Below are positions 8,664 through 16,663 of a stretch of 64,000 bases of DNA, in pieces; position 1 is the first letter of the stretch; every line of letters begins with the position of its first letter. The position numbers and the translations under genes are program-made. The stretch comes from Dyadobacter sp. 50-39. Its GTDB lineage: Bacteria; Bacteroidota; Bacteroidia; Cytophagales; Spirosomataceae. Location of the stretch: the NCBI GenBank assembly GCA_001898145.1, contig MKSR01000029.1, positions 682,001 to 746,000 on the forward strand. Reading direction: 5' to 3'. The notes under the pieces were generated by a model, which was not told the DNA's origin, did no database searches, and saw only the letters and a list, made by a program, of their open reading frames with translations.

Positions 8664-9641
8664 TTAAATGTACTCCCGGTTGACTATTTCCTCTTTGATA
8701 ATGAACAGGGGACGGTTTTTGGATTGAAAGAAAATCCGGAGCACATATTCTCCAATAATGCCCAATGCGAGCAATTGCACCCCGCTGAACAGGATGATCA
8801 CAAACAGCAGGGCGGCAAAACCCTCGATAACGTGGGCAAAAAACAACTTTTTAAGTACCACTGTCGCGAAATAAATCAACGAAATAACGATGGCCGTCAT
8901 GCCCACGCGGCTCATAAACTTGATGGGAAATTCACTGAAATTGAAAATACCATTGTAAGCAAGCCTGAAAAGCTGTTTGAAAGAGTATTTGGATTCTCCC
9001 GCAGCGCGTGCATCCCGCTCATACTCGTACCCCACCTGCTGGAACCCGATCCAGGAACGCATTCCGCGCAGATAGCGGCTTTCTTCCGGCATTTTATTCA
9101 AAACATCCACGACACGGCGGCTGATCAGCGCAAAATCACCGCTATCAAGTGGAATCTCCACATAGGAAATCGAGCGGAGAATGCGGTAAAACCAATGGTA
9201 GCCCATTTTCTTGATGAAGCCTTCCTTCCGCTTCTTGCGAACTGCATACACCACGTCGTTACCTGCCTGCAACAATTTGTAAAATTCCGGCAAAAGCTCT
9301 GGCGGGTCCTGTAAGTCGCCGTCGATCACGAAGAGGGCTTCCGTACCGCGCGCGGCCGAAATACCTGCGGTAAGCGCCAGTTGGTGACCATGGTTGCGCG
9401 ATAGAAAAACACCATGATACCGCTCATCCGTCAGCGCTACCTGCCTGATTTTCAAAGCTGTATCATCCTTGCTTCCATCGTCGATCAATACCACTTCAAT
9501 AGCAAGCGGGCTGGCGTCCATTAATGCATTGATACGTTGTACCAGAAGCGGGAACGTCTCAGATTCATTATATAGCGGCGCGACGATTGAAATTTGAGGA
9601 GTTTTCAATATGCTGAGTTTTTCAATGACCAATGGAGGCAA
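8664..9641 (-). CDS. GT2 glycosyltransferase, polyprenol-phosphate type
   Basis: A 325-residue family 2 glycosyltransferase of the DPM1/GtrB/ArnC type. The nucleotide-sugar site contains IDDGSKDD (54-61) and the DGD metal motif at 107-109. Two transmembrane helices lie near the C-terminus (about 237-310). Such enzymes load a hexose or aminosugar onto undecaprenyl phosphate at the inner face of the membrane. The start is not ATG: the longest frame begins with TTG at 9641, and a second TTG at 9608 gives a protein beginning right at the catalytic domain. No ATG precedes the conserved ISIVAPLYNE. It is the second such enzyme in the module. Confidence 0.88.
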   Translation of the reverse strand: MPPLVIEKLSILKTPQISIVAPLYNESETFPLLVQRINALMDASPLAIEVVLIDDGSKDDTALKIRQVALTDERYHGVFLSRNHGHQLALTAGISAARGTEALFVIDGDLQDPPELLPEFYKLLQAGNDVVYAVRKKRKEGFIKKMGYHWFYRILRSISYVEIPLDSGDFALISRRVVDVLNKMPEESRYLRGMRSWIGFQQVGYEYERDARAAGESKYSFKQLFRLAYNGIFNFSEFPIKFMSRVGMTAIVISLIYFATVVLKKLFFAHVIEGFAALLFVIILFSGVQLLALGIIGEYVLRIFFQSKNRPLFIIKEEIVNREYI

Positions 9642-9680
9642 AAATACACCTTTCGGCCTATTATCGAAACATTCTCTTAT

Positions 9681-11378
9681 TTAAGGTATTGTCACTTTTC
9701 CAAGAACGCCGCCTTTCAGACCGGCGCCTTCCACGTTCACGATTCCCAGATCGTACGTTCCGGGCAGCAGCGACGAATGCGGTATTTCTATGTCAAAACC
9801 TTTGTCGTATTGCTTGAAAAAGTTGCGCCCTGCGTACTTATGCGGTTCCATTTTGAAGAAATACAGACGCTGTCCATTCCGGGCAAATGCATATTCGCCT
9901 GTTGAACGCGCCGGCGAGATAGTACCCTCGGGATCGTTCAGGTAAATCGCCTTTTCGCGGTGCTCTACCGTCACCTGCCTGTCGACCGGGAACGCCATCG
10001 TGAGCGCATTCACCTGTCTTCCGAGCGCATTTCCTTCTTTTGGATAGCTGTAAACACCCTTTTTAACGAGGAATTTCATCATGCTATCCACATACCGCGC
10101 ACCTTCGGAATACGGCACATGCCCGAGGCCGAAACCATTGTGTTCCTGGTTATAGCCGTTGACCATGTAGTATTTTCTGCGTTCGGAAATCACCGGCAGA
10201 TACGAGTAAATAGATAAACCCCAGATGACCAACGCCACCAATGCAGCTCCGCGGAGCGCGAGTTTCCGCACGCTCTCACTTTGGGTTGAACCAACAAAAG
10301 ACAAGTATGTAACAATGAGGAACAGGGCCGGATAGATTTTGTAGTTACTCACAATCATTACAAAAAAGCCGAAACGCGGCCGCAGCAACCCGATAACGAG
10401 TGCCTCCACCAGCAGGAAGCCGAAAATACCGACCAAAAACGCATTGAAATTGCTTTCGCCAACCCTATTAGCATTATCTGCCGCATTCCTGAACAAACCG
10501 AACGTCCGGGCCAGCCAGGGCGTCAGCTGCCTCCATAGCCAGATAGCCACCCAGATCATCGCGATAAAAGCCATCAGCACCGGCAGCGCCGAGCGTACCA
10601 CAATGCTTTTTTCCGGAAAAAAATCGAACAGCCCGCCCAGGAAAGCAAAAAAGCCCAGCACCGACAAATGCGGATATTGGGCAAAAAACGCAAAGCTCGA
10701 CTCGTTACCCTGTGCCGACATGCCGTAGAAGTACAAACTTACCGCCACTCCCCCTACCGCAATCCACGCCGCAAGCTGCTTGTATTGCGACCGCAGCAGA
10801 AGTACCGCCACACCTGCCGGCCAGACAAAAATTCCACTGCTCATCGCGTACGTGGCACAAACACCTGCCAGCAGCGCGCCCGTGAAGCGCTTCCCGGAGA
10901 GCAAAAACATCGATAGTACCACAAAGAAAACGACCGGCTGGTGTTGCCAGCCGCATATTGCCCACAGGAAGATGAGGTGGTATTGAAGCTGAAAAAGCAA
11001 AAATGGTACGGGTAGAAAATACCAGCCATTCAGCCCGGACCGCTTGAATGCGCGCCAGAAAACCACCAGTGTTCCTAATGTAAAAAGCGCCGCACCAATG
11101 TGCAGGAATGTGAAGTTGAGTTGCCCTGTAACCCAGTAATACCCAACCGTGGCCAGCTTGCCGATGACCATCCGGTGTTCATTATTGGGTTGAAAAAGGA
11201 GAGCCAGACGTTCTGATACCGACCCGCTCGTGATCCATTTATGCAGAAAATCGGGAAATGGGTCGAAATCGTCGTACCAGGGCAGGTTCACGGAATAGTA
11301 GAGGATAACGCCCACCCACAGCGCCACCGGCACTGCCATTCCCAGGCAAAGAAGCGGCTTCTTATTGCTATTGTCCAC
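9681..11378 (-). CDS. Polytopic membrane protein, GT-C-like
   Basis: A 565-residue protein with about ten or more hydrophobic helices and a soluble C-terminal part of about 150 residues. I do not recognise a named family. After the first helix comes NLPWYDDFDPF (Asp36, Asp37, Asp39), the position where GT-C glycosyltransferases keep catalytic acidic residues in the first outer loop. With a polyprenol-phosphate GT2 on each side of the module, a role in transferring the lipid-linked sugar at the outer face is a reasonable inference. The start is GTG at 11378, inside the end of the upstream gene (11-base overlap). An ATG at codon 14 would cut into the first helix. Confidence 0.75.
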   Translation of the reverse strand: MDNSNKKPLLCLGMAVPVALWVGVILYYSVNLPWYDDFDPFPDFLHKWITSGSVSERLALLFQPNNEHRMVIGKLATVGYYWVTGQLNFTFLHIGAALFTLGTLVVFWRAFKRSGLNGWYFLPVPFLLFQLQYHLIFLWAICGWQHQPVVFFVVLSMFLLSGKRFTGALLAGVCATYAMSSGIFVWPAGVAVLLLRSQYKQLAAWIAVGGVAVSLYFYGMSAQGNESSFAFFAQYPHLSVLGFFAFLGGLFDFFPEKSIVVRSALPVLMAFIAMIWVAIWLWRQLTPWLARTFGLFRNAADNANRVGESNFNAFLVGIFGFLLVEALVIGLLRPRFGFFVMIVSNYKIYPALFLIVTYLSFVGSTQSESVRKLALRGAALVALVIWGLSIYSYLPVISERRKYYMVNGYNQEHNGFGLGHVPYSEGARYVDSMMKFLVKKGVYSYPKEGNALGRQVNALTMAFPVDRQVTVEHREKAIYLNDPEGTISPARSTGEYAFARNGQRLYFFKMEPHKYAGRNFFKQYDKGFDIEIPHSSLLPGTYDLGIVNVEGAGLKGGVLGKVTIP

Positions 11379-12798
11379 CTTCGGTATCTTTCATGTAAAT
11401 GGCTTCTTTGCCAAAATAGCCCGCCGCACATTTGTTCCACCAGTGGTTGGGGTCGGTCTTAATGTCGTCGTCCAGGAAAATCGTCATCGGTTTCGAGCGC
11501 ACCGGCGGCAGGTACAATATGTTTTCCTGCGAGCCTTTGATGAGGGCATAGCGCTGGTACATTTCCTTGTCGAATGCCGCTGCTTTGCCTTTCAGCAAAT
11601 CGGTGTACATCATTCTCACATTACTGCTGCGCAGAAACGACAGCGCCACCGACACCACCAGTACTGCACAAACGATGCCATACCGCACGGTGGTAAAATG
11701 CATTAAAGTAAATTTCCGCTGCTTGAAATAATGGAAAACCACCCCGATAATATAGAACCAGCCGATCAGGAAAAAGAAATACACGCAGTTAATCACGCGC
11801 GGTGTAGGCTCAATGCCCACTCCATAATAAGAAGGGAAAAGCTGGGCGGAGAGCACGCCGATAAACAGCAGCACCGCATACCAGACCGGGATCGAGAAGT
11901 AATTGCGTGCACCGTCCGACAGGCGTGAGAGCACAAACAGCCAGGCCAATGTGAAGAATATCAACGGCGTCCTGAAAACCCAGTCGTAGCCCAGATAGGC
12001 CAATTTCTTAAATGAGGAAGTGACCGAGAAAGGAACATTGCCGCCCAGGGGATTACCTCCGATGCGTGCCGCATTACCCGGTGAAGCGAAGTAGAAATAG
12101 CATGAAAGCGCCGTTACAACAGCCATCGAAACCATGAATGCATCGATTTTGCGATGGAAAAGTACCCTGTACGCCAGCCACGCACCTACCAGCAGCACCA
12201 TGATCAGCAGATTGGTTTCACTGCTGCCAATGACCGCGAATATGAGAAATCCGGAAAGCGCGCCGACAAACAGCTTCGCTGGCTGTGTGTCCTGGCGGTA
12301 CCAGCGGAGCACGAGCACGATCCATAACAATGTGAAGATGTTCGGGATGGTGTAGGTAACAAATGCGGCCATCCAGTAAAATGCCTCGGAAATGCTCATC
12401 ATTTTGAGGATATACAGGAAGAAAACCACACCGGCAAAACCCAGATGCGCCAGCCTGGACAAGGTGGGCGTGAGATGCCGGAACAGGCTGTATAATGCAA
12501 AAACCATCCCCAGCAGCAAAATCACAGGCAGTACTTTGAAACCGGCGATGGAATGGAACAGCAGCGGGCTCGTGTGGTTGAGAAAAATACCGAAATAGCG
12601 ACCTGTCCATTCGGTATAGTACAGTTTCATGGCCTCAAACCAGCCTATTTTGAATACCGTAAATATGTAACAGAAATCGTCCGCAGGCGACGGATGATTG
12701 AAATAAGAAAGTGCCAGCAGCGGCACCAGCACGGTCAGCATCAGAAGAATGTTGGCCCAGTTGCCGACAACCCGGTATTTTCTATAAAATCTATTCAT
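11368..12798 (-). CDS. Polytopic membrane protein, DUF6056-like, GT-C-like
   Basis: A membrane protein of 476 residues with about eleven hydrophobic helices. It resembles the DUF6056 group, which is annotated only as membrane proteins. The sequence NHPSPADDFCY (Asp40, Asp41) directly after the first helix is the kind of acidic motif seen in the first outer loop of GT-C glycosyltransferases. I chose the ATG at 12798, which overlaps the end of the GT2 gene by eight bases; a TTG two codons earlier is also open. Coupled translation with the GT2 before it suggests a two-protein unit: lipid carrier loading inside, transfer outside. Confidence 0.8.
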   Translation of the reverse strand: MNRFYRKYRVVGNWANILLMLTVLVPLLALSYFNHPSPADDFCYIFTVFKIGWFEAMKLYYTEWTGRYFGIFLNHTSPLLFHSIAGFKVLPVILLLGMVFALYSLFRHLTPTLSRLAHLGFAGVVFFLYILKMMSISEAFYWMAAFVTYTIPNIFTLLWIVLVLRWYRQDTQPAKLFVGALSGFLIFAVIGSSETNLLIMVLLVGAWLAYRVLFHRKIDAFMVSMAVVTALSCYFYFASPGNAARIGGNPLGGNVPFSVTSSFKKLAYLGYDWVFRTPLIFFTLAWLFVLSRLSDGARNYFSIPVWYAVLLFIGVLSAQLFPSYYGVGIEPTPRVINCVYFFFLIGWFYIIGVVFHYFKQRKFTLMHFTTVRYGIVCAVLVVSVALSFLRSSNVRMMYTDLLKGKAAAFDKEMYQRYALIKGSQENILYLPPVRSKPMTIFLDDDIKTDPNHWWNKCAAGYFGKEAIYMKDTEGGQ

Positions 12799-13741
12799 TG
12801 ACAATTTTTTCTATGATATAGCGCGGACGGCCTTTTACTTCTTCATAAATCTTACCGATATATTCACCGATCAGGCCAAGCGCCATCATGTTGAATCCGC
12901 TGAAAAAGGTAAGCGGCAGCATGGTAGACGTCCAGCCCGGCACAGTATGCCCTATGACGTAGGAGGAAAGAATGTAAATCACGATCAGCATCGCGATAAA
13001 GAAATTGACGAATCCGAAATAAAGCACCAGCCGCATCGGGAACGTGGAAAAGGAGGTAATGCCGTTCCACGCGAAAAGCAGCATTTTGCTGAGCGGATAT
13101 TTGGTTTCACCGGCCTCCCGTTCCAGGCGGCTGTAAAATACCTTTTCGTTTTTGAAGCCGATGAGCGGCACAATGCCGCGAAGGAACATGTTGATCTCCC
13201 GGAAATTCCCCAGCTCTTTCAGTACCCGCTGGTCCATCAAACGGAAATCCGCATGATTGAACACCACCGGAACGCCCATTTTCTGCATGAGCACATAAAA
13301 ACCTTCGGCGGTAGACCGTTTGAACCAGGAATCGGAACTCCGGTCGGAGCGTACGCCGTACACCACCATCGCGCCCTCGCGGTGCTTTTCGATCATGGCC
13401 GTAATGGCGTTGATATCATCCTGCAAGTCGGCGTCGATTGTGATGAAGCAGTCGAAATCATTGACATGCTGCTCCAAACCAGCCATTATGGCACTTTGGT
13501 GACCAAAATTTCGGGAGAGGCCGACGCCGATGATGTTGGAATCCTTCCGGCAAATGTCCTCGATGATCGACCAGGTTTTATCCCGGCTGCCATCGTTCAC
13601 AAAACAGATGCGACTATCCTCCGCAATGAGGCCCCGCTCCTTGATGCCGTTATAGTAGGTGTTTAATTTAGCATACGTCCGGTACAAGATCGCTTCTTCA
13701 TTGTAGCATGGTATGACTAAAAGTAAACGAGCTGGATTCAT
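12791..13741 (-). CDS. GT2 glycosyltransferase, polyprenol-phosphate type
   Basis: The first gene of the glycan module, 316 residues. It is a family 2 glycosyltransferase with FVNDGSRDK (48-56) and the DAD metal motif at 103-105 (ITIDADLQDDIN). Two C-terminal membrane helices lie at about 230-300. It resembles bactoprenol glucosyltransferases of the GtrB type. The enzyme would transfer a sugar from a nucleotide donor to undecaprenyl phosphate. It is only distantly similar to the second GT2 of the module, so the two may load different sugars. No GtrA-like flippase is present nearby. Confidence 0.9.
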   Translation of the reverse strand: MNPARLLLVIPCYNEEAILYRTYAKLNTYYNGIKERGLIAEDSRICFVNDGSRDKTWSIIEDICRKDSNIIGVGLSRNFGHQSAIMAGLEQHVNDFDCFITIDADLQDDINAITAMIEKHREGAMVVYGVRSDRSSDSWFKRSTAEGFYVLMQKMGVPVVFNHADFRLMDQRVLKELGNFREINMFLRGIVPLIGFKNEKVFYSRLEREAGETKYPLSKMLLFAWNGITSFSTFPMRLVLYFGFVNFFIAMLIVIYILSSYVIGHTVPGWTSTMLPLTFFSGFNMMALGLIGEYIGKIYEEVKGRPRYIIEKIVNE

Positions 13742-13826
13742 ATGTCACCCTGTTGGTTGAATCGACAAAAATAGCAGTAATAAGTTAATATGCGCCTCCT
13801 CGTGCCAACCTGCTGCTCAATATGAC

Positions 13827-14750
13827 CTATTTACCGGCCTCAATTATCTTGCGGCGGTCCTTCTTCATCACGGTGGTGGTTAACAGCGGATACAAGATCA
13901 CAGCGAGCAGAATGAGCAGCGTGCCCATGTAAAATCCTTGCGTCATCCGCTCCTTTTCACCAAAAATGAAAAAGGCCAGCGCAATTCCATAAACCGGTTC
14001 GAGGTTGATAGTCAGGTTGATGAGATACGCCGAAAACTGTTTCATCAGCTGTGTTGCCATCGTGCTCGCGTACACCGTACACACGAATGCGAGGAACAAT
14101 ATCCAGACCCAGTCGCCCTGTGCTGGGACAAACGGTGCACCGCTGTTCCAGTTATTATGCTCTGAAATTGCGAGAAAAAGCAGTGAAAACAATGTGGCGC
14201 CCGTCATTTCATAAAAAGTGATTACCCAGGCGTCGATGCGCTGTACGAGGCGGCTGTTGGCTACCGTAAAAGTGGCGGCCAGCACGGCGGAGGCCAATGC
14301 GAGCATCAGGCCTAATACGTGGTCAAATTCAAACTTGAAAACCACATACAAACCGGCAAATGCCAGAATCCCCAGTCCGACTTCCAACGGGCTGACTTTT
14401 CGCTTATTCACCAGCGGTTCCAGCAGGCTCGTCCAGAGTGAGGTAGTAGCCATCCCCGCCAGGCAAACCGATGCCGTGGAAACCCGCGCCGACGCAAAAA
14501 ACAACATCCAATGTGCGGAAAGTACAAAACCCACGGCCAGCATTCTGAGCAGATCGCGGCCCGTCGCAGCAAAGCTTTTTTTGGACAGCACGATCACCAT
14601 TCCCAATCCTGCCGCCGCAAAAAGCGTCCGGTAGAGCACCAATGCCACCGGCGAAATCGTGACCATCAGCCCCACAATAGCCGTGAAGCCCCAGATCATT
14701 ACCAGGAAATGCAAATGCAGGTAAGAGCGAATGGAAGACGACGACAGCAT
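13827..14750 (-). CDS. EamA-family (DMT) transporter
   Basis: A 307-residue inner-membrane protein with ten predicted helices arranged as two EamA repeats (about 8-145 and 150-290). EPLVNKRKVSPLEV in the first half and LEPVYGIALAFFIFGE in the second are the paired repeat signatures. DMT proteins export metabolites such as amino acids or nucleotide precursors, but the substrate cannot be predicted. The start ATG lies one base after the stop of the upstream permease, so it is co-transcribed with the permease and probably with the metal regulator. Confidence 0.88.
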   Translation of the reverse strand: MLSSSSIRSYLHLHFLVMIWGFTAIVGLMVTISPVALVLYRTLFAAAGLGMVIVLSKKSFAATGRDLLRMLAVGFVLSAHWMLFFASARVSTASVCLAGMATTSLWTSLLEPLVNKRKVSPLEVGLGILAFAGLYVVFKFEFDHVLGLMLALASAVLAATFTVANSRLVQRIDAWVITFYEMTGATLFSLLFLAISEHNNWNSGAPFVPAQGDWVWILFLAFVCTVYASTMATQLMKQFSAYLINLTINLEPVYGIALAFFIFGEKERMTQGFYMGTLLILLAVILYPLLTTTVMKKDRRKIIEAGK

Positions 14751-14751
14751 A

Positions 14752-15834
14752 TTACCTCGGCAGCGTTTTGTACAGCAATATGCCGATCAGTGAAAATACG
14801 ATATTCGGCAGCCATACCGCCAGCAAGGTGTTGATCGTACCAGCCTCGGCCACCCCTTTGGAGAGCAAAAAGAACAGGATGTAAACAAATGCCAGCATGA
14901 AACCCAGCGCAATTTGCCAGCCCACCCCCCGGCGGCTCTTCCTTGCGGAAACAATCACACCTATGGCGGTCAGGATCAGGATTGCGAAAGGCTGTGTAAA
15001 GCGAATGTATTTTTCGATCAGATACACTTCCAGGCCGTCGGCACCGCGGCTCCTCAGCAAATCAATGTACGCATTGAGCTCCGGTAATGTAAAGGTTTCG
15101 AAGAGGTTGTAGTCACTTTCAAAGTCTTTGGGAGAGAGGTTGATCGTCGTATCGATCTCCGTTCCCCGGCTTAGCCGCTCACCGAGGCTATCCAGCGTCC
15201 TTACCTGATAATTTTGCAGCGTCCATTTCTTCTTTTTCGGCTGCCAGACTATCTTTTCGGCATAAAACTTTTGAAGCAGCTTCGTGCCTTTGATCGTCTC
15301 CATTGTGAATTTGTTGCCGGTTTGGGTCGTCGTATTATAGCTTTCCAGGTAAGCATACACGTCCGGGGCGATGGTAATATGTACATTATGCCCGCTGAAA
15401 TAGAACTCGTTTTTCACATAGGTCTTTTCAAAATTAACGCGGATTTTATTCGCCTTGGGCAAAACCCAACCTACCTGAATGAATGTCAGAATCCCCAGAA
15501 CTACCGCGCCTGCCATGTAAGGCAGCAGCATTCTTCCGAAACTGATTCCGCTGCTGAGCATCGCGATGATCTCCGTCCGCGCGGCAATACGCGAAGTGAA
15601 AAACACCGTAGCGATGAATACCATCAGCGGACTGATGTAATTGATCCAGTAGGGAATCAGGTTGAGGTAATAATCGATGATGATCTCTCTCAACGGCGCT
15701 TTTTTGTCGAGAAAGTCGTCTACCTTTTCCGTGTAGTCGATCATACAGATGATCAGCACGATGACAAATGCCACGAACACGTAGGTAATCAGGAAGTTTT
15801 TGATCAGGTAACGATCGAGGATTTTGAAGTTCAT
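14752..15834 (-). CDS. LptF/LptG-family permease
   Basis: A 360-residue member of the YjgP/YjgQ family. These are the inner-membrane halves of the LptB2FG transporter that lifts lipopolysaccharide out of the membrane. Three N-terminal helices, a periplasmic beta-rich region (about 130-250) and three C-terminal helices match the family. LRSRGADGLEVYLIEKYIRFTQPFAIL spans the typical re-entry into the membrane. Only one such gene is here; its partner must lie elsewhere, so F versus G cannot be decided. It starts 14 bases after the regulator stop. Confidence 0.88.
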   Translation of the reverse strand: MNFKILDRYLIKNFLITYVFVAFVIVLIICMIDYTEKVDDFLDKKAPLREIIIDYYLNLIPYWINYISPLMVFIATVFFTSRIAARTEIIAMLSSGISFGRMLLPYMAGAVVLGILTFIQVGWVLPKANKIRVNFEKTYVKNEFYFSGHNVHITIAPDVYAYLESYNTTTQTGNKFTMETIKGTKLLQKFYAEKIVWQPKKKKWTLQNYQVRTLDSLGERLSRGTEIDTTINLSPKDFESDYNLFETFTLPELNAYIDLLRSRGADGLEVYLIEKYIRFTQPFAILILTAIGVIVSARKSRRGVGWQIALGFMLAFVYILFFLLSKGVAEAGTINTLLAVWLPNIVFSLIGILLYKTLPR

Positions 15835-15848
15835 GGCTGGTTATGGTC

Positions 15849-16511
15849 TCATCGGCGCTGTACCAGCAGGTTTTTGGACACTTCGAGACTGATAAACAAC
15901 GTCGGTCCACCGTTAATCTGTACAGACGCCGACTTGTCGTATTCGTTAATTTCACGCACTTCAAGCACCGATCCGAGCGTAATACCCGATCGATCAAGGT
16001 GTTGCAGAAAAGAAGGGGCATGGTCGAGTACCCCCATCATTAACACTTTTTCACCAACGTGTACGTCGGTCAGGATCAGGTAATCGGGTTCTGTCAGGTT
16101 TCCCTTCGCATCCGGAATAGGGTCGCCATGCGGGTCGAACTTGGGATGGCCCAGGAAAGCGTCTAGTTTTTCTACCAGTACTTCCGAGGGAATGTGTTCC
16201 AGTTCCTCGGCGATGTCGTGCACTTCATCCCAACCGAAACCCAGCTTTTCCACGAGAAATACTTCCCACAAACGGTGTTTACGGATCACCTTGATCGCCA
16301 CTTTCTCCCCACTGTCCGTCAAAGTTACCCCCTGGTATTTTTTATAGTGGATCAACCCCTTGTCCGCAAGCTTCCGTAGCATGTCCGTCACAGATGCCGC
16401 GCGTGTGGAAGTACTCTCCGCGAGCGCGTTCGTGCTCACCTCTACCCCGTCGCGTCCGGAAAGAGCGTGGATGATCTTTAAGTAATTTTCTTCTGTGAAG
16501 GAATTCTGCAT
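15849..16511 (-). CDS. MntR/DtxR-family metal-dependent regulator
   Basis: A DtxR-family repressor of 220 residues from the chosen ATG. It has an N-terminal winged helix (about 5-65), a dimerisation/metal domain (to about 125) and a C-terminal FeoA/SH3-like domain. With this start the metal ligands fall at His79, Glu102, Glu105 and His106. DtxR itself has Cys at 102, and the manganese regulator MntR has Glu at that place, so this one is more likely a manganese sensor. It is divergent from mntH. I chose the ATG at 16511 because the longer frame begins with TTG at 16550, which lies inside a predicted promoter element. A palindrome between the two genes is the likely operator. Confidence 0.9.
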   Translation of the reverse strand: MQNSFTEENYLKIIHALSGRDGVEVSTNALAESTSTRAASVTDMLRKLADKGLIHYKKYQGVTLTDSGEKVAIKVIRKHRLWEVFLVEKLGFGWDEVHDIAEELEHIPSEVLVEKLDAFLGHPKFDPHGDPIPDAKGNLTEPDYLILTDVHVGEKVLMMGVLDHAPSFLQHLDRSGITLGSVLEVREINEYDKSASVQINGGPTLFISLEVSKNLLVQRR

Positions 16512-16547
16512 GCCCAATAAGCCCCTGTTACCAATCTTAATATCCGG

Positions 16548-16555
16548 CAAAAGTA
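16548..16555 (-). promoter_or_regulatory. -7 element of the MntR-like regulator promoter
   Basis: On the minus strand this reads TACTTTTG, matching TAnnTTTG, 37 bases before the ATG at 16511. The expected -33 region reaches toward the palindrome at 16582-16597, which would allow autoregulation. Confidence 0.5.
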
Positions 16556-16581
16556 CGATTTACTATCTGTAAATTAAAAAA

Positions 16582-16597
16582 TTTAGACTAACCTAAA
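16582..16597. promoter_or_regulatory. Putative MntR-type operator between regulator and mntH
   Basis: TTTAGACTAACCTAAA contains the core TTTAG-A-CTAA and an outer inverted repeat TTTAG...CTAAA. It sits between the two divergent promoters and overlaps the expected -33 position for mntH. The right half, CTAACCTAA, also matches the classical DtxR box. The same core, TTTAGTCTAAA, occurs at the heme receptor promoter (45000-45046). Confidence 0.65.
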
Positions 16598-16616
16598 AAT
16601 ATATTGAGAATTTCCT

Positions 16617-16624
16617 TATCTTTG
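16617..16624 (+). promoter_or_regulatory. -7 element of the mntH promoter
   Basis: TATCTTTG matches TAnnTTTG 40 bases before the mntH start. The -33 position falls at about 16594-16597, inside the palindromic operator, consistent with repression by a bound regulator. Confidence 0.55.
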
Positions 16625-16663
16625 TTTTCAGAGAACTAAATTGTTTATTTCGGAGACTAAGGA

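Noticed and set aside
12947-13666. 239-codon plus-strand frame opposite the first GT2
   Set aside because: Antisense shadow of a clear glycosyltransferase; His/Glu-rich composition typical of reverse frames.
15214-16083. 289-codon plus-strand frame across the permease and regulator genes
   Set aside because: Spans two real minus-strand genes and their junction, without recognisable motifs.
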